A stretch of 64,000 nt of DNA, from the NCBI RefSeq assembly GCF_002095435.2, contig NZ_MJEJ02000038.1, positions 1 through 64,000 on the forward strand, given 5' to 3'. Shown in pieces: positions 44,125 to 51,856 of this stretch (position 1 is its first letter; each line of letters starts with the position of its first letter). Made by a program: the position numbers and the translations under genes. Below the pieces are notes generated by a model that worked only from the letters and a program-made list of their open reading frames with translations, searched no databases and was not told where the DNA came from. Source of the DNA: Williamsia sp. 1138. Its GTDB lineage: Bacteria > Actinomycetota > Actinomycetes > Mycobacteriales > Mycobacteriaceae.

Positions 44125-44991
44125 TCACGGTCGTGCGGGCGGTACATCGGTGTCGAGGAACTCCACCAGCCCTTGGCTGAGTACGCCGTTGTCGTCGCCG
44201 CTGACCATGTGCCCCGCCCCGCCGACGTCGATGTGCTTCGATCCGGGGATGGCCTGGAGTAGATCCTCCGCACCGTCGGCACTCACCACATCGGATTGAG
44301 CGCCCCGGATCAAGAGCGTGGGTACCGTGATCGATCTCGCTGCGCCGCGTGCCCTGACCTCGCGTGCCGCGGCGACGTCCGGCCCGTTCTCGCTGTGTTC
44401 GAGCAGGCGTGGATCCCAATGCCAGTACCAACGGCCATCCCGGCGGCGGAGGTTCTTCTGTAACCCCTCTTCACGCGGGGGCCGGGAGCGTGTCGGGTTG
44501 TAGGCGACCACCGCATCGACGGCGTCTGCGAGCGTGTCGAAACCTCCGAGGCCGGATTCCATGAACTGTCGGATTCGCTCGATCCCGGCGGTCTCTGCCT
44601 TCGGGGTGATGTCGACGAGAACCAGAGCCCGGCCGAGCTGGTATTCCGCCTGGGCGGTGAGCGCTGCCATTCCGCCCATGGAGGCCCCGACAAGAACGGG
44701 ACTCGTATCGAGGGCTCCTGCTACGGCACGGATGTCGCGGGCTTGTGCGGAGCTGCTGTAGTCGCCGTCTTTCGCCCATTGACTGCCGCCGTGACCACGA
44801 GCATCGATCGAGTAGGCGGTCCAGCCGTGCTGGGCGAGCCGAATGCCGGTGCTCTGCCACGAGTGCCGCGTCTGACCGCCACCATGGAGCAGCAGGACGT
44901 CGCCTCGGCTGACTCCGGCCGGTACCCACCGGTCGGCAGCGAGGTCGACGCCGTCGCCGGGCAAACGCAAGTGGTCGCTTTCTGTCTGCAT
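44125..44991 (-). CDS. Alpha/beta hydrolase (paralog 1)
   Basis: A 288-residue alpha/beta-hydrolase-fold protein. The oxyanion motif is L-L-H-G-G-G, the nucleophile elbow G-A-S104-M-G-G, and a late G-A-G-H-M supplies the catalytic His. It may hydrolyse an ester, lactone or C-C bond of a ring-cleavage product. It sits 39 bases after the SDR at 45031, in the same direction, so the two are probably one operon controlled by operator copy A. Confidence 0.9.
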   Translation of the reverse strand: MQTESDHLRLPGDGVDLAADRWVPAGVSRGDVLLLHGGGQTRHSWQSTGIRLAQHGWTAYSIDARGHGGSQWAKDGDYSSSAQARDIRAVAGALDTSPVLVGASMGGMAALTAQAEYQLGRALVLVDITPKAETAGIERIRQFMESGLGGFDTLADAVDAVVAYNPTRSRPPREEGLQKNLRRRDGRWYWHWDPRLLEHSENGPDVAAAREVRARGAARSITVPTLLIRGAQSDVVSADGAEDLLQAIPGSKHIDVGGAGHMVSGDDNGVLSQGLVEFLDTDVPPARP

Positions 44992-45030
44992 GTGTTGATC
45001 CCCTTGTGTGTTGAGTCCGCGTGCGGTGGG

Positions 45031-45810
45031 TCAGTGTCCGGACGTGCCGCCGTCGACGGCGAGCGTCGAGCCGGTGATGTAACCGGCGCCGCGGCCCGCG
45101 AGAAACACCACTGCTGCGTCGATCTCTCGCTGCGTAGCGGTCCGGCCCAACGAGCAGCCTCGGAGGAACTCAGCGAGAGTGTCCGCATCCATGTCGCTGA
45201 TCATGTCGGTATCGACAAAGCCGGGCGCTATCGCGTTGACGCGAATGCCCTTGCGCTGCGCCCACTGGTTCGACAGATCGCGGGTCAATCCGATCAGGCC
45301 TGCCTTGCTGGACGCATAGGCGGCTTGCGGTAGCGCTGATTTGACCAGACCGAGCATGCTCGAGATGTTGACGATGCTCGATCCTGGTTTCATCACGCGA
45401 GCGCACGATTGGGCCATCCAGTACGCCCCGAACAGATTGACCTCCAGCACTTTACGGTAGTCGTCTGGGTTCTCTCGCGTCGCTGGGGCAGCATGTGTGA
45501 CGCCGGCATTGTTGACGAGGATGTCCAGTCGTCCGAACTCGGCCACAGCGGCGGCGGCGAGGTCGTCACACTGCGCAGGGTCGGTGACGTCGGTCGGGAC
45601 AACCAAGCACCGTCGTCCCTGTTCGGCAACCGACTTCGCAACCTCTTCGAGCAGATCTCTGCGCCGGGCAGCGACCACGACATCGGCGCCGGCATCGGCG
45701 AGTGCGCGTGCGAAACCTGCCCCGAGTCCGCTGCCCGCTCCGGTGATCACGGCGACCGAACCGTCGAGCCTGAACACATCGAGGATCGAACTGCTGCGTG
45801 AACTGTGCAC
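45031..45810 (-). CDS. Short-chain dehydrogenase/reductase (SDR)
   Basis: A 259-residue classical SDR with T-G-A-G-S-G-L-G (23-30), N-N-A-G (100-103), Ser-150/151 and Y165-x3-K169. The A-R-R-R after the second strand favours NADP(H). GTG 45810 was chosen because GGGAAGG lies eight bases upstream. It is divergent from the reductase at 45896 across 85 bases that contain operator copy A. Confidence 0.92.
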   Translation of the reverse strand: MHSSRSSSILDVFRLDGSVAVITGAGSGLGAGFARALADAGADVVVAARRRDLLEEVAKSVAEQGRRCLVVPTDVTDPAQCDDLAAAAVAEFGRLDILVNNAGVTHAAPATRENPDDYRKVLEVNLFGAYWMAQSCARVMKPGSSIVNISSMLGLVKSALPQAAYASSKAGLIGLTRDLSNQWAQRKGIRVNAIAPGFVDTDMISDMDADTLAEFLRGCSLGRTATQREIDAAVVFLAGRGAGYITGSTLAVDGGTSGH

Positions 45811-45840
45811 TGTGGCGACCTTCCCATCGGCTGCGCTACC

Positions 45841-45866
45841 ATTAAACTAATGACATAAGGTTTAAT
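45841..45866. promoter_or_regulatory. Island operator, copy A (divergent promoter)
   Basis: ATTAAACTAATGACATAAGG followed by TTTAAT, with ATTAAAC and GTTTAAT arms, is the clearest palindrome of the set. It is centred about 43 bases from both the minus-strand start at 45810 and the plus-strand start at 45896. Confidence 0.8.
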
Positions 45867-45895
45867 ACCAGACGCGAGGGAAGCGGGGTGAGCCG

Positions 45896-46855
45896 GTGGT
45901 CGACGAATCGAACACTATGCGTCCGATGAAGGTCATCGGCAAGCGTGAGGTGGCCGACGGGGTGGTCACCATCCAACTCGCCGACGCCGAAGGTGGGCAG
46001 GCGCCGAGCTGGTCGCCGGGATCGCATATCGATCTGGTGCTCGACGACGACGTGGTGCGCCAGTACTCACTGTGCGGAGACCGGTCGGACCCGGCGTCCC
46101 TGACCGTCGCCGTCCTCCGCGAGGCCGGCGGTCGGGGAGGTTCGATTCGCGTCCACGACAAAGTCGAGGTCGGCGACCTGATGACGGTCAAAGGTCCGCG
46201 CAATCATTTCGAACTCGTGCAGGCAGATTCGTACCTGTTCGTCGCCGGCGGGATCGGCATCACCCCGATGATTCCGATGGTGCGCGACGTCGAGACCTCC
46301 GGTACGCCGTGGAAACTGTTGTACGGCGGAAGGGCCCGCGGCAGCATGGCCTTTGCGACCGAACTGGCGCAGGAGTACGGCGATCGGGTGCAGTTGCGGC
46401 CGCAGGACGAGTTCGGGTTACTGGATCTGGTGTCCGAACTCGAGCAGGCGGTGCCGGGGACAGCGGTGTACTGCTGCGGGCCGGAACCCCTGCTGCAAGC
46501 GATCGAGGCCGCGTGCTCTGCTCGCTCCGACGTGACGTTGCACCTTGAACGCTTCTCGCCGAAAGCGCAGTCCGCAGACGCCGTCGACGGTGCCTTCGAC
46601 CTCGAGCTGCGCACTTCCGGCAAGACAATCGCCGTCAGGGCTGATCAAACCGTGTTGGACGCGGTGCTGGACGCCGGCGTGGACGCCGACTTCTCCTGTC
46701 GTGAGGGCACGTGCGGAACCTGCGAAGTCGCAGTGCTGGGCGGTCGGCCCGACCACCGGGATTCAGTGCTCGACGAGGATGAGCAAGAGGCCGGCGACGT
46801 GATGATGATCTGCGTCTCGCGAAGCCTCGATCCGACACTGGTCATCGACCTGTAG
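45896..46855 (+). CDS. PDR-type oxygenase reductase (flavin, NAD and 2Fe-2S domains)
   Basis: A 319-residue phthalate-dioxygenase-reductase-type protein. R-Q-Y-S-L (55-59) binds flavin, G-G-I-G-I-T-P (118-124) and C-G-P-E (194-197) form the pyridine-nucleotide domain, and the C-terminal plant-type 2Fe-2S ferredoxin has C268, C273, C276 and C306. It passes electrons from NADH to Rieske oxygenases. As the only such reductase in the window, and under the same operator as Rieske 2, it is the likely shared partner of the oxygenases at 3390 and 28019. The start is GTG 45896; an ATG at 45917 is also possible. Confidence 0.93.
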   Translation: MVDESNTMRPMKVIGKREVADGVVTIQLADAEGGQAPSWSPGSHIDLVLDDDVVRQYSLCGDRSDPASLTVAVLREAGGRGGSIRVHDKVEVGDLMTVKGPRNHFELVQADSYLFVAGGIGITPMIPMVRDVETSGTPWKLLYGGRARGSMAFATELAQEYGDRVQLRPQDEFGLLDLVSELEQAVPGTAVYCCGPEPLLQAIEAACSARSDVTLHLERFSPKAQSADAVDGAFDLELRTSGKTIAVRADQTVLDAVLDAGVDADFSCREGTCGTCEVAVLGGRPDHRDSVLDEDEQEAGDVMMICVSRSLDPTLVIDL

Positions 46856-46884
46856 CCAGGAGTTCACGACGTGAGAGGAATTTT

Positions 46885-47727
46885 GTGACCGAGACGAGCA
46901 CTGAGAGCGTTGTCGAACTGGAACGGCGGGGTGCTGTCGGGGTGGTGTGGCTCAACCGCCCGGACCGCCTCAACGCGTTCACCCTCGAGATGCGCACGCG
47001 CATCATCGAAGCGATCGATGAGTGCGATGCGGACGACTCGATTCGGGTGGTCGTTCTGACCGGTCGCGGGCGAGCCTTCTGCGCCGGAGCAGACCTGGAG
47101 GCGGGTGGCGACACCTTTGTCCTCGACGACGACCCCGAGACCGGAGGAACACCCGCAGATTCCGGTGGGGAAGTTGCCCTGCGTCTCTATCGGTCGACCA
47201 AGCCCGTGGTGGCCGCGATCAACGGACCTGCTGCCGGCGTCGGCGTGACGATGAGTCTGCCCGCTGACATCAGAATCGCCTCCGAGACTGCGAAGTTCGG
47301 CTTCGTATTCACCCGTAGGGGTCTGGTGCCGGAGGCGTGTTCGACATGGTTCCTCCCGCGGGTTGTCGGCATCTCCACCGCGCTGGAATGGGCTGTTGGC
47401 GGCAAGATGGTTTCGGCGTCCGAGGCTCTCGAACGAGGTCTTGTGCGGGAAGTGGTGCCTGTTGACCAGGTTCTCGACCGCGCGATCGCGGTGGCAATTG
47501 ACCTGATCTCGGGCACATCGCCGGTCTCGGTGGCTTTGACCAGGCAGATGATGTGGCGGATGCTCGGCGCCGAGAGTCCGGAAGTGGCCCACCGTGCGGA
47601 GTCCGAGGCCATCTACGTACGCGGAACGTCCGACGATGTTCCCGAAGGGGTCGCGGCGTTTCTCGAGAAGCGGGTTCCTGATTTTCCTCTACAGGTGTCG
47701 GCCGGACTGCCACGGGTCTTCGACTAG
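46885..47727 (+). CDS. Enoyl-CoA hydratase/isomerase (paralog of 54707)
   Basis: A 280-residue crotonase. The oxyanion motif is C-A-G-A-D-L. The first canonical Glu is replaced by Thr-122 (G-V-G-V-T-M) while R-R-G-L-V-P-E150 is present, the pattern of enoyl-CoA isomerases rather than hydratases. GAGAGGAA precedes GTG 46885. It follows the reductase by 29 bases, so it may be the last gene of that operon. The protein at 54707 is very similar along its whole length. Confidence 0.9.
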   Translation: MTETSTESVVELERRGAVGVVWLNRPDRLNAFTLEMRTRIIEAIDECDADDSIRVVVLTGRGRAFCAGADLEAGGDTFVLDDDPETGGTPADSGGEVALRLYRSTKPVVAAINGPAAGVGVTMSLPADIRIASETAKFGFVFTRRGLVPEACSTWFLPRVVGISTALEWAVGGKMVSASEALERGLVREVVPVDQVLDRAIAVAIDLISGTSPVSVALTRQMMWRMLGAESPEVAHRAESEAIYVRGTSDDVPEGVAAFLEKRVPDFPLQVSAGLPRVFD

Positions 47728-47751
47728 GCATCCCTTGTCGGACCCCCATCT

Positions 47752-47811
47752 CTACCGGCTTTTCGGCCGCACCGGCTCTGCAACACCGGCGCGTAAAGAG
47801 AAAGCCGGTAG
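47752..47811. terminator. Inverted repeat between crotonase and DHFR-like gene
   Basis: CTACCGGCTTT (47752-47762) and AAAGCCGGTAG (47801-47811) are perfect inverted copies separated by 38 bases. It could be a long-loop terminator of the reductase-crotonase operon or an operator for the gene at 47853. Confidence 0.4.
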
Positions 47812-47852
47812 GGTCGGCTGCACTGCAGCCCGCCCGAGGAGATCGGCACAGT

Positions 47853-48416
47853 ATGGGAACTCTGAGTTACGCCGCGACAGTGTCTCTCGACGGCTATGCC
47901 GCCGACGCTGATGGTGACTTCCAGTGGACCGGCCCGAGCGATGCGGTGTTCGCCGTCCATCTCGACCGCATCGCGACGGTGACGACCGAGGTGCTGGGCC
48001 GAAAGACATACGCGGGGATGGACTACTGGGAGACCTACCCTGACGACGCTGACGGTCCTGAGGCCGCGCGGGAGTTCGGCCGACGGTGGCGGGGTATCGA
48101 CAAGGTGGTGGTGTCGTCGACGCTGACGCCGGACGAACTCCAGTCGGACCGTGCACGTCTCGTCTCTAAGCTGAGCTTGGACGAGTTGCAGCGGATCGTC
48201 GACGACGCGGCTGGTGTGGTCGAGATCTTCGGCCCGACCACCGCGGCTGCGGCAATCCGTGCGGGTCTCATCGAAGACTTCCACTTCTTCGTGGTTCCGA
48301 AGACGGTGGGCGGCGGTCTGCGGGCCCTGCCTGATGGCGCTCGCCTTGACTTGGATCTTGTCGAGCACAGAATCTTCGACAACGGCATCGCATACCTGCA
48401 CTATCAGCCGCGCTGA
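47853..48416 (+). CDS. Dihydrofolate reductase / RibD C-terminal-like protein
   Basis: A 187-residue single-domain protein of the RibD_C/DHFR-like family that is widespread in actinobacteria. It starts Y-A-A-T-V-S-L-D-G-Y, has V-L-G-R-K-T-Y near residue 47 and I-F-G-P-T-T and V-V-P-K-T-V-G-G-G near the end. Such proteins bind NADPH; their substrates are generally unknown. It appears to be a separate transcription unit between an inverted repeat and a REP-like palindrome and has no obvious tie to the catabolic genes. Confidence 0.88.
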   Translation: MGTLSYAATVSLDGYAADADGDFQWTGPSDAVFAVHLDRIATVTTEVLGRKTYAGMDYWETYPDDADGPEAAREFGRRWRGIDKVVVSSTLTPDELQSDRARLVSKLSLDELQRIVDDAAGVVEIFGPTTAAAAIRAGLIEDFHFFVVPKTVGGGLRALPDGARLDLDLVEHRIFDNGIAYLHYQPR

Positions 48417-48430
48417 GGATCAACTCCTCG

Positions 48431-48503
48431 CGCAAACCCACCCGTTCCGGTCAAACCCACGGGGCCGTGACCCCTGGTTTTGACCGGAACGGGTGGATTT
48501 GCG
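48431..48503. repeat. Long REP-like inverted repeat between convergent genes
   Basis: The arm at 48431-48457 (starting CGCAAACCCACCCGTTCCGG) pairs almost perfectly with 48476-48503. It lies between the plus-strand DHFR-like stop and the minus-strand hydrolase stop. Its AAACCCACCCGTTCC block nearly equals the outer arm of the element at 18701 (AAACCCATGCGTTCC). It probably works as a bidirectional terminator. Confidence 0.78.
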
Positions 48504-48520
48504 GAAGCGACGGACTCGTT

Positions 48521-49339
48521 CTACAGTCCGTCGTCGAGGAAGTCGATGACCTGAGCCGACACAGAGTCGGCGAATTCGTCGAAGAACCCGTGCCGACCGC
48601 CGGTGGTGATCTCGACGTGAGAGTCGCGGATGGCGTCACCGAGGCGGTGCGCGTTGACAACCGGGGCCATGAGGTCGTCACTGCCATGCAGGATCAGTGT
48701 CGGCGAACGGATTTCGCAGAGTCGATCGACGGCGTCGTGGCCGCCACTGGTGCGCAGATGGAGTAGCTGCGCACGGGTCGTCATGTGGGGATCTCCGAGC
48801 AGGTGGCTGCGTCGCCCCGGGGCGAACCACGCCGGGGTGTACATGAACTCGAGTAGCGCATTGACCCTGGCATGCGAATCCTGTTGTGCCAGTGCGCGAC
48901 GCACGTCGTTGTCGCGCTCGACCGCGAGCGCCCCGCCTGTGGTTGTGCAGGCGAGGACGAGTTGATCCACAGTCAAGGGGTGGTCGATGGCGAGCATCTG
49001 CGCTACCCGGCCACCCATCGAGGTGCCGTATACGTGCGCGGAGTCGACTCCGAGGGTCGCCAGAACCCGAGCGGCGTCGTCGGCGAACAGGGTGGTCGAC
49101 CAAGTCGATGATTCCTCGGCGCGGGTGTCCCCGGCGCCTCGATAGTCGAAGCTGATCGTGCGAAATCGCTGCTCGAAGTGGTCCCGGATGCCGGTCCACC
49201 ACCGGTGTGAGTTGGCTTGGCCGGCAAGCAGCAGTAGTGCGGGTCCGGTGTCGGGCCCACCTTCCTGCACGGCGAGCAGGGCCCCGTCGGAGGTCTCGAC
49301 AGTGCTGCGGCGCAACCCAATTGTTCGGCTCATAGTCAT
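48521..49339 (-). CDS. Alpha/beta hydrolase (paralog 2)
   Basis: A 272-residue alpha/beta-hydrolase-fold protein with nucleophile elbow G-T-S107-M-G-G, the D-Y-R-G-x-G-D loop and G-R-H-G-F near the C-terminus for the catalytic His. The family includes 3-oxoadipate enol-lactonase-like and MhpC-like enzymes. Start sites at 49339 and 49333 are both plausible. It is divergent from the acyl-CoA dehydrogenase at 49533, and a GntR-type box lies about 20 bases upstream of its start, so it is probably co-controlled with the dicarboxylate genes. Confidence 0.88.
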   Translation of the reverse strand: MTMSRTIGLRRSTVETSDGALLAVQEGGPDTGPALLLLAGQANSHRWWTGIRDHFEQRFRTISFDYRGAGDTRAEESSTWSTTLFADDAARVLATLGVDSAHVYGTSMGGRVAQMLAIDHPLTVDQLVLACTTTGGALAVERDNDVRRALAQQDSHARVNALLEFMYTPAWFAPGRRSHLLGDPHMTTRAQLLHLRTSGGHDAVDRLCEIRSPTLILHGSDDLMAPVVNAHRLGDAIRDSHVEITTGGRHGFFDEFADSVSAQVIDFLDDGL

Positions 49340-49355
49340 CCGAGAATATCGTGAT

Positions 49356-49376
49356 CCAAATGTACGGCCAATCTGG
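49356..49376. promoter_or_regulatory. GntR-type box, copy 1
   Basis: CCAAATGTACGGCCAATCTG contains the core TGTACGGCCA repeated at 49494, 52685 and 52755. It lies just upstream of the minus-strand hydrolase. Confidence 0.65.
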
Positions 49377-49493
49377 CGTCGACGGCCCAATCCCACCTCC
49401 GATAGTGTGCCCTTTTGGTGGAGTTCACCTGGGGTTTCTTTCGCCAGAAGGGCACATCATCGGGGGTGGGTTGACTTCAGGGGCAGCGCCGAG

Positions 49494-49512
49494 CAATATG
49501 GCCGTACAAAGT
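49494..49512. promoter_or_regulatory. GntR-type box, copy 2
   Basis: CAATATGGCCGTACAAAGT is the inverted core (TGGCCGTACA), about 20 bases before GTG 49533, a repressor-like position. Confidence 0.68.
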
Positions 49513-49532
49513 TTCCCTTGCTGGAGGATCAC

Positions 49533-50687
49533 GTGAGCTACAACCTGAACGACGAAGAAACGATGCTGGTGCGGACTGTTCGCGACTTCGTCGACCGCGA
49601 GGTGAAGCCGTCGGTACGGGAGGTCGAGAAGGCCAACGAGTATCCGGAGAAGTGGATCGAGCAGATGAAGCAGATCGGCATCTATGGTCTTGCGATCGAC
49701 GAGGCCTACGGTGGGTCGCCGGTGTCGATGCCCTGCTACGTCGCGGTCACCGAGGAACTGGCACGGGGTTGGATGAGTCTGTCCGGTGCCATGGGCGGAC
49801 ACACGGTGGTGGCCAAGCTCATCGCGCTGTACGGCACCGAAGAGCAGAAGCAGAAGTACTTGCCCGTGATGGCCACCGGTGAGATGCGGGCGACGATGGC
49901 ATTGACCGAACCGGGCGGCGGATCGGATCTGCAAGCCCTCACAACGGTCGCCAAGACCGAAGGCGATGACCTCGTCATCAGTGGGTCGAAGACGTGGATC
50001 AGCAATGCCCGTCGGTCGGGGGTGATCGCGTTGCTGTGCAAGACCGATCCCACAGCCCAGCCCCGGCACTCGGGAATCTCGATCGTGCTGGCCGAACACG
50101 GACCGGGACTGACGGTGTCGCGGGATCTGCCCAAGCTGGGCTACAAGGGCGTCGAGTCGTGTGAGCTCTCCTTCGACAACTACCGCGTCCCGCAGACAGC
50201 CATCCTCGGTGGCACCCCGGGCAAGGGATTCGCGCAGATGATGAAGGGCCTGGAAACCGGTCGCATCCAGGTGGCTTCCCGTGCGCTCGGTGTTGCGACG
50301 GCAGCGCTGGAGGATTCGCTCGCCTATGCGCAGCAGCGCGAGAGCTTCGGAAAGCCGATCTGGAAGCACCAGTCGATCGGCAACTACCTGGCCGACATGG
50401 CGACGAAGCTGACCGCCGCACGACAGCTCACCCGTTATGCCGCAGAGAAGTACGACTCCGGCGAACGATGCGACATGGAAGCGGGCATGGCGAAGCTGTT
50501 CGCCTCCGAGATCGCCATGGAGATCGCGCTGAACGCGGTTCGTATTCACGGTGGCTACGGGTACTCGACCGAATACGATGTCGAACGCTACTTCCGGGAT
50601 GCGCCGTTGATGATCGTCGGCGAGGGCACGAACGAGATCCAGCGCAACGTGATCGCGGGCCAGTTGGTATCCCGTGGCGGAATCTGA
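49533..50687 (+). CDS. Acyl-CoA dehydrogenase (possible methylsuccinyl-CoA-type)
   Basis: A 384-residue FAD acyl-CoA dehydrogenase. A-L-T-E-P-G-G-G-S-D (123-132), I-H-G-G-Y-G-Y, and catalytic Glu-364 in V-G-E-G-T-N-E-I at the classic position. GGAGGATCAC precedes GTG 49533; a longer upstream frame exists but contains the operator. Together with the CoA-transferase, CitE-like lyase and MaoC-like hydratase next to it, it could oxidise methylsuccinyl-CoA to mesaconyl-CoA. The specific substrate is inferred from context only. Confidence 0.92.
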   Translation: MSYNLNDEETMLVRTVRDFVDREVKPSVREVEKANEYPEKWIEQMKQIGIYGLAIDEAYGGSPVSMPCYVAVTEELARGWMSLSGAMGGHTVVAKLIALYGTEEQKQKYLPVMATGEMRATMALTEPGGGSDLQALTTVAKTEGDDLVISGSKTWISNARRSGVIALLCKTDPTAQPRHSGISIVLAEHGPGLTVSRDLPKLGYKGVESCELSFDNYRVPQTAILGGTPGKGFAQMMKGLETGRIQVASRALGVATAALEDSLAYAQQRESFGKPIWKHQSIGNYLADMATKLTAARQLTRYAAEKYDSGERCDMEAGMAKLFASEIAMEIALNAVRIHGGYGYSTEYDVERYFRDAPLMIVGEGTNEIQRNVIAGQLVSRGGI

Positions 50688-50697
50688 CGATACCGCC

Positions 50698-51852
50698 ATG
50701 ACATCAGCGCAGCCGCTCGCCGGAATCACCGTCGTATCCCTCGAACATGCTGTTGCCGTGCCGTTTGCGACCCGTCAGCTCGCCGATCTCGGTGCTCGGG
50801 TCATCAAGATCGAGCGCCCCGGCGTCGGCGACTTCGCGCGCGGCTATGACCGCAGCGTGCACGGACAATCGAGCTACTTCGTGTGGCTCAATCGCGGCAA
50901 GGAAAGTCTCGAACTCGATGTGAAAAACGCCGACGACCGACGGGTCCTCGACGTCCTGATCGAGCGGGCAGATGTGTTCGTCAGCAATCTCGGGCCGGGT
51001 GCCATCGACCGCCTCGGGCTGGACGCGCGCACCCTGCGGGAGAGCCACCCGGATCTGGTGCACTGCAGTGTGTCCGGTTACGGGACCGAGGGACCGTATC
51101 AGTCGAAGAAGGCGTACGACCTGTTGATTCAATGCGAAACGGGGGTGTTGGCAGTCACCGGATCACCGGATGAACCTGCCAAGGCAGGCCTCTCCATCGC
51201 CGACATCGCCGCCGGGATGTACACCTACACAGGCATTCTGACCGCGCTCTACCATCGGCAGACGACGGGTGAGGGTGCATCGCTCGAGGTCGCCATGATC
51301 GACGCGCTCGGGGAGTGGATGAGTCAGCCGGCGCTGCTCGCGGGCTTCTCGGGGACGACTCCGCCGCGCACCGGCGCACGCCACCAGACGATCGCCCCAT
51401 ACGGCCCCTACGAGTGTGGTGACGGGCAGGCCGTGTTCTTGGCGGTGCAGAACGACAGGGAGTGGGCCTCGCTGTGCTCCACGGTGTTGGATCGCCCTGA
51501 ACTCGCCACCGATGGGCGGTTCATCCACAACCCGGACCGTGTCGAGAACACCGCGGCGTTGAATGTGCTCGTCTCCGAAGCGCTGCAGCGCAGTTCGTCG
51601 GCTGACGTGATCGAACAACTCGATCAGGCCGGTATCGCGAACGCCCGGATGCGCACGGCAGCCGAATTACTCGACCACCCGGCCCTCCGGGAGCGCGATA
51701 GATGGCGCGACGTCGACACCGAAACCGGAACTGCCCGCGGTCTGCGATCCCCGGTGAGTATCGCCGGGTCCGATGAGGTTCCGTTGGGGTCGGTACCCCG
51801 ACTGGGCGAACACAATGATTTGATCCGGCGGGAACTGGGTGTTCAGGTGTGA
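50698..51852 (+). CDS. CaiB/BaiF CoA-transferase
   Basis: A 384-residue class III CoA-transferase with L-A-G-I-T-V-V-S-L-E, L-G-A-R-V-I-K-I-E and R-G-K-E-S-L. The aspartyl nucleophile is kept in I-A-D-I-A-A-G-M-Y. ATG 50698 was preferred; a GTG at 50674 overlapping the dehydrogenase end is possible. Neither has a strong ribosome site, so coupling to the upstream gene is likely. It would move CoA from succinyl-CoA or acetyl-CoA onto a dicarboxylic acid. Confidence 0.9.
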   Translation: MTSAQPLAGITVVSLEHAVAVPFATRQLADLGARVIKIERPGVGDFARGYDRSVHGQSSYFVWLNRGKESLELDVKNADDRRVLDVLIERADVFVSNLGPGAIDRLGLDARTLRESHPDLVHCSVSGYGTEGPYQSKKAYDLLIQCETGVLAVTGSPDEPAKAGLSIADIAAGMYTYTGILTALYHRQTTGEGASLEVAMIDALGEWMSQPALLAGFSGTTPPRTGARHQTIAPYGPYECGDGQAVFLAVQNDREWASLCSTVLDRPELATDGRFIHNPDRVENTAALNVLVSEALQRSSSADVIEQLDQAGIANARMRTAAELLDHPALRERDRWRDVDTETGTARGLRSPVSIAGSDEVPLGSVPRLGEHNDLIRRELGVQV

Positions 51853-51856
51853 CCGC

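Noticed and set aside
2562-45866. Steroid regulon (KstR/KstR2) assignment of the island
   Set aside because: The shared operator does not look like either known motif, and hallmark steroid genes (hsaC, kshA/B neighbours, kstD, mce) are absent.
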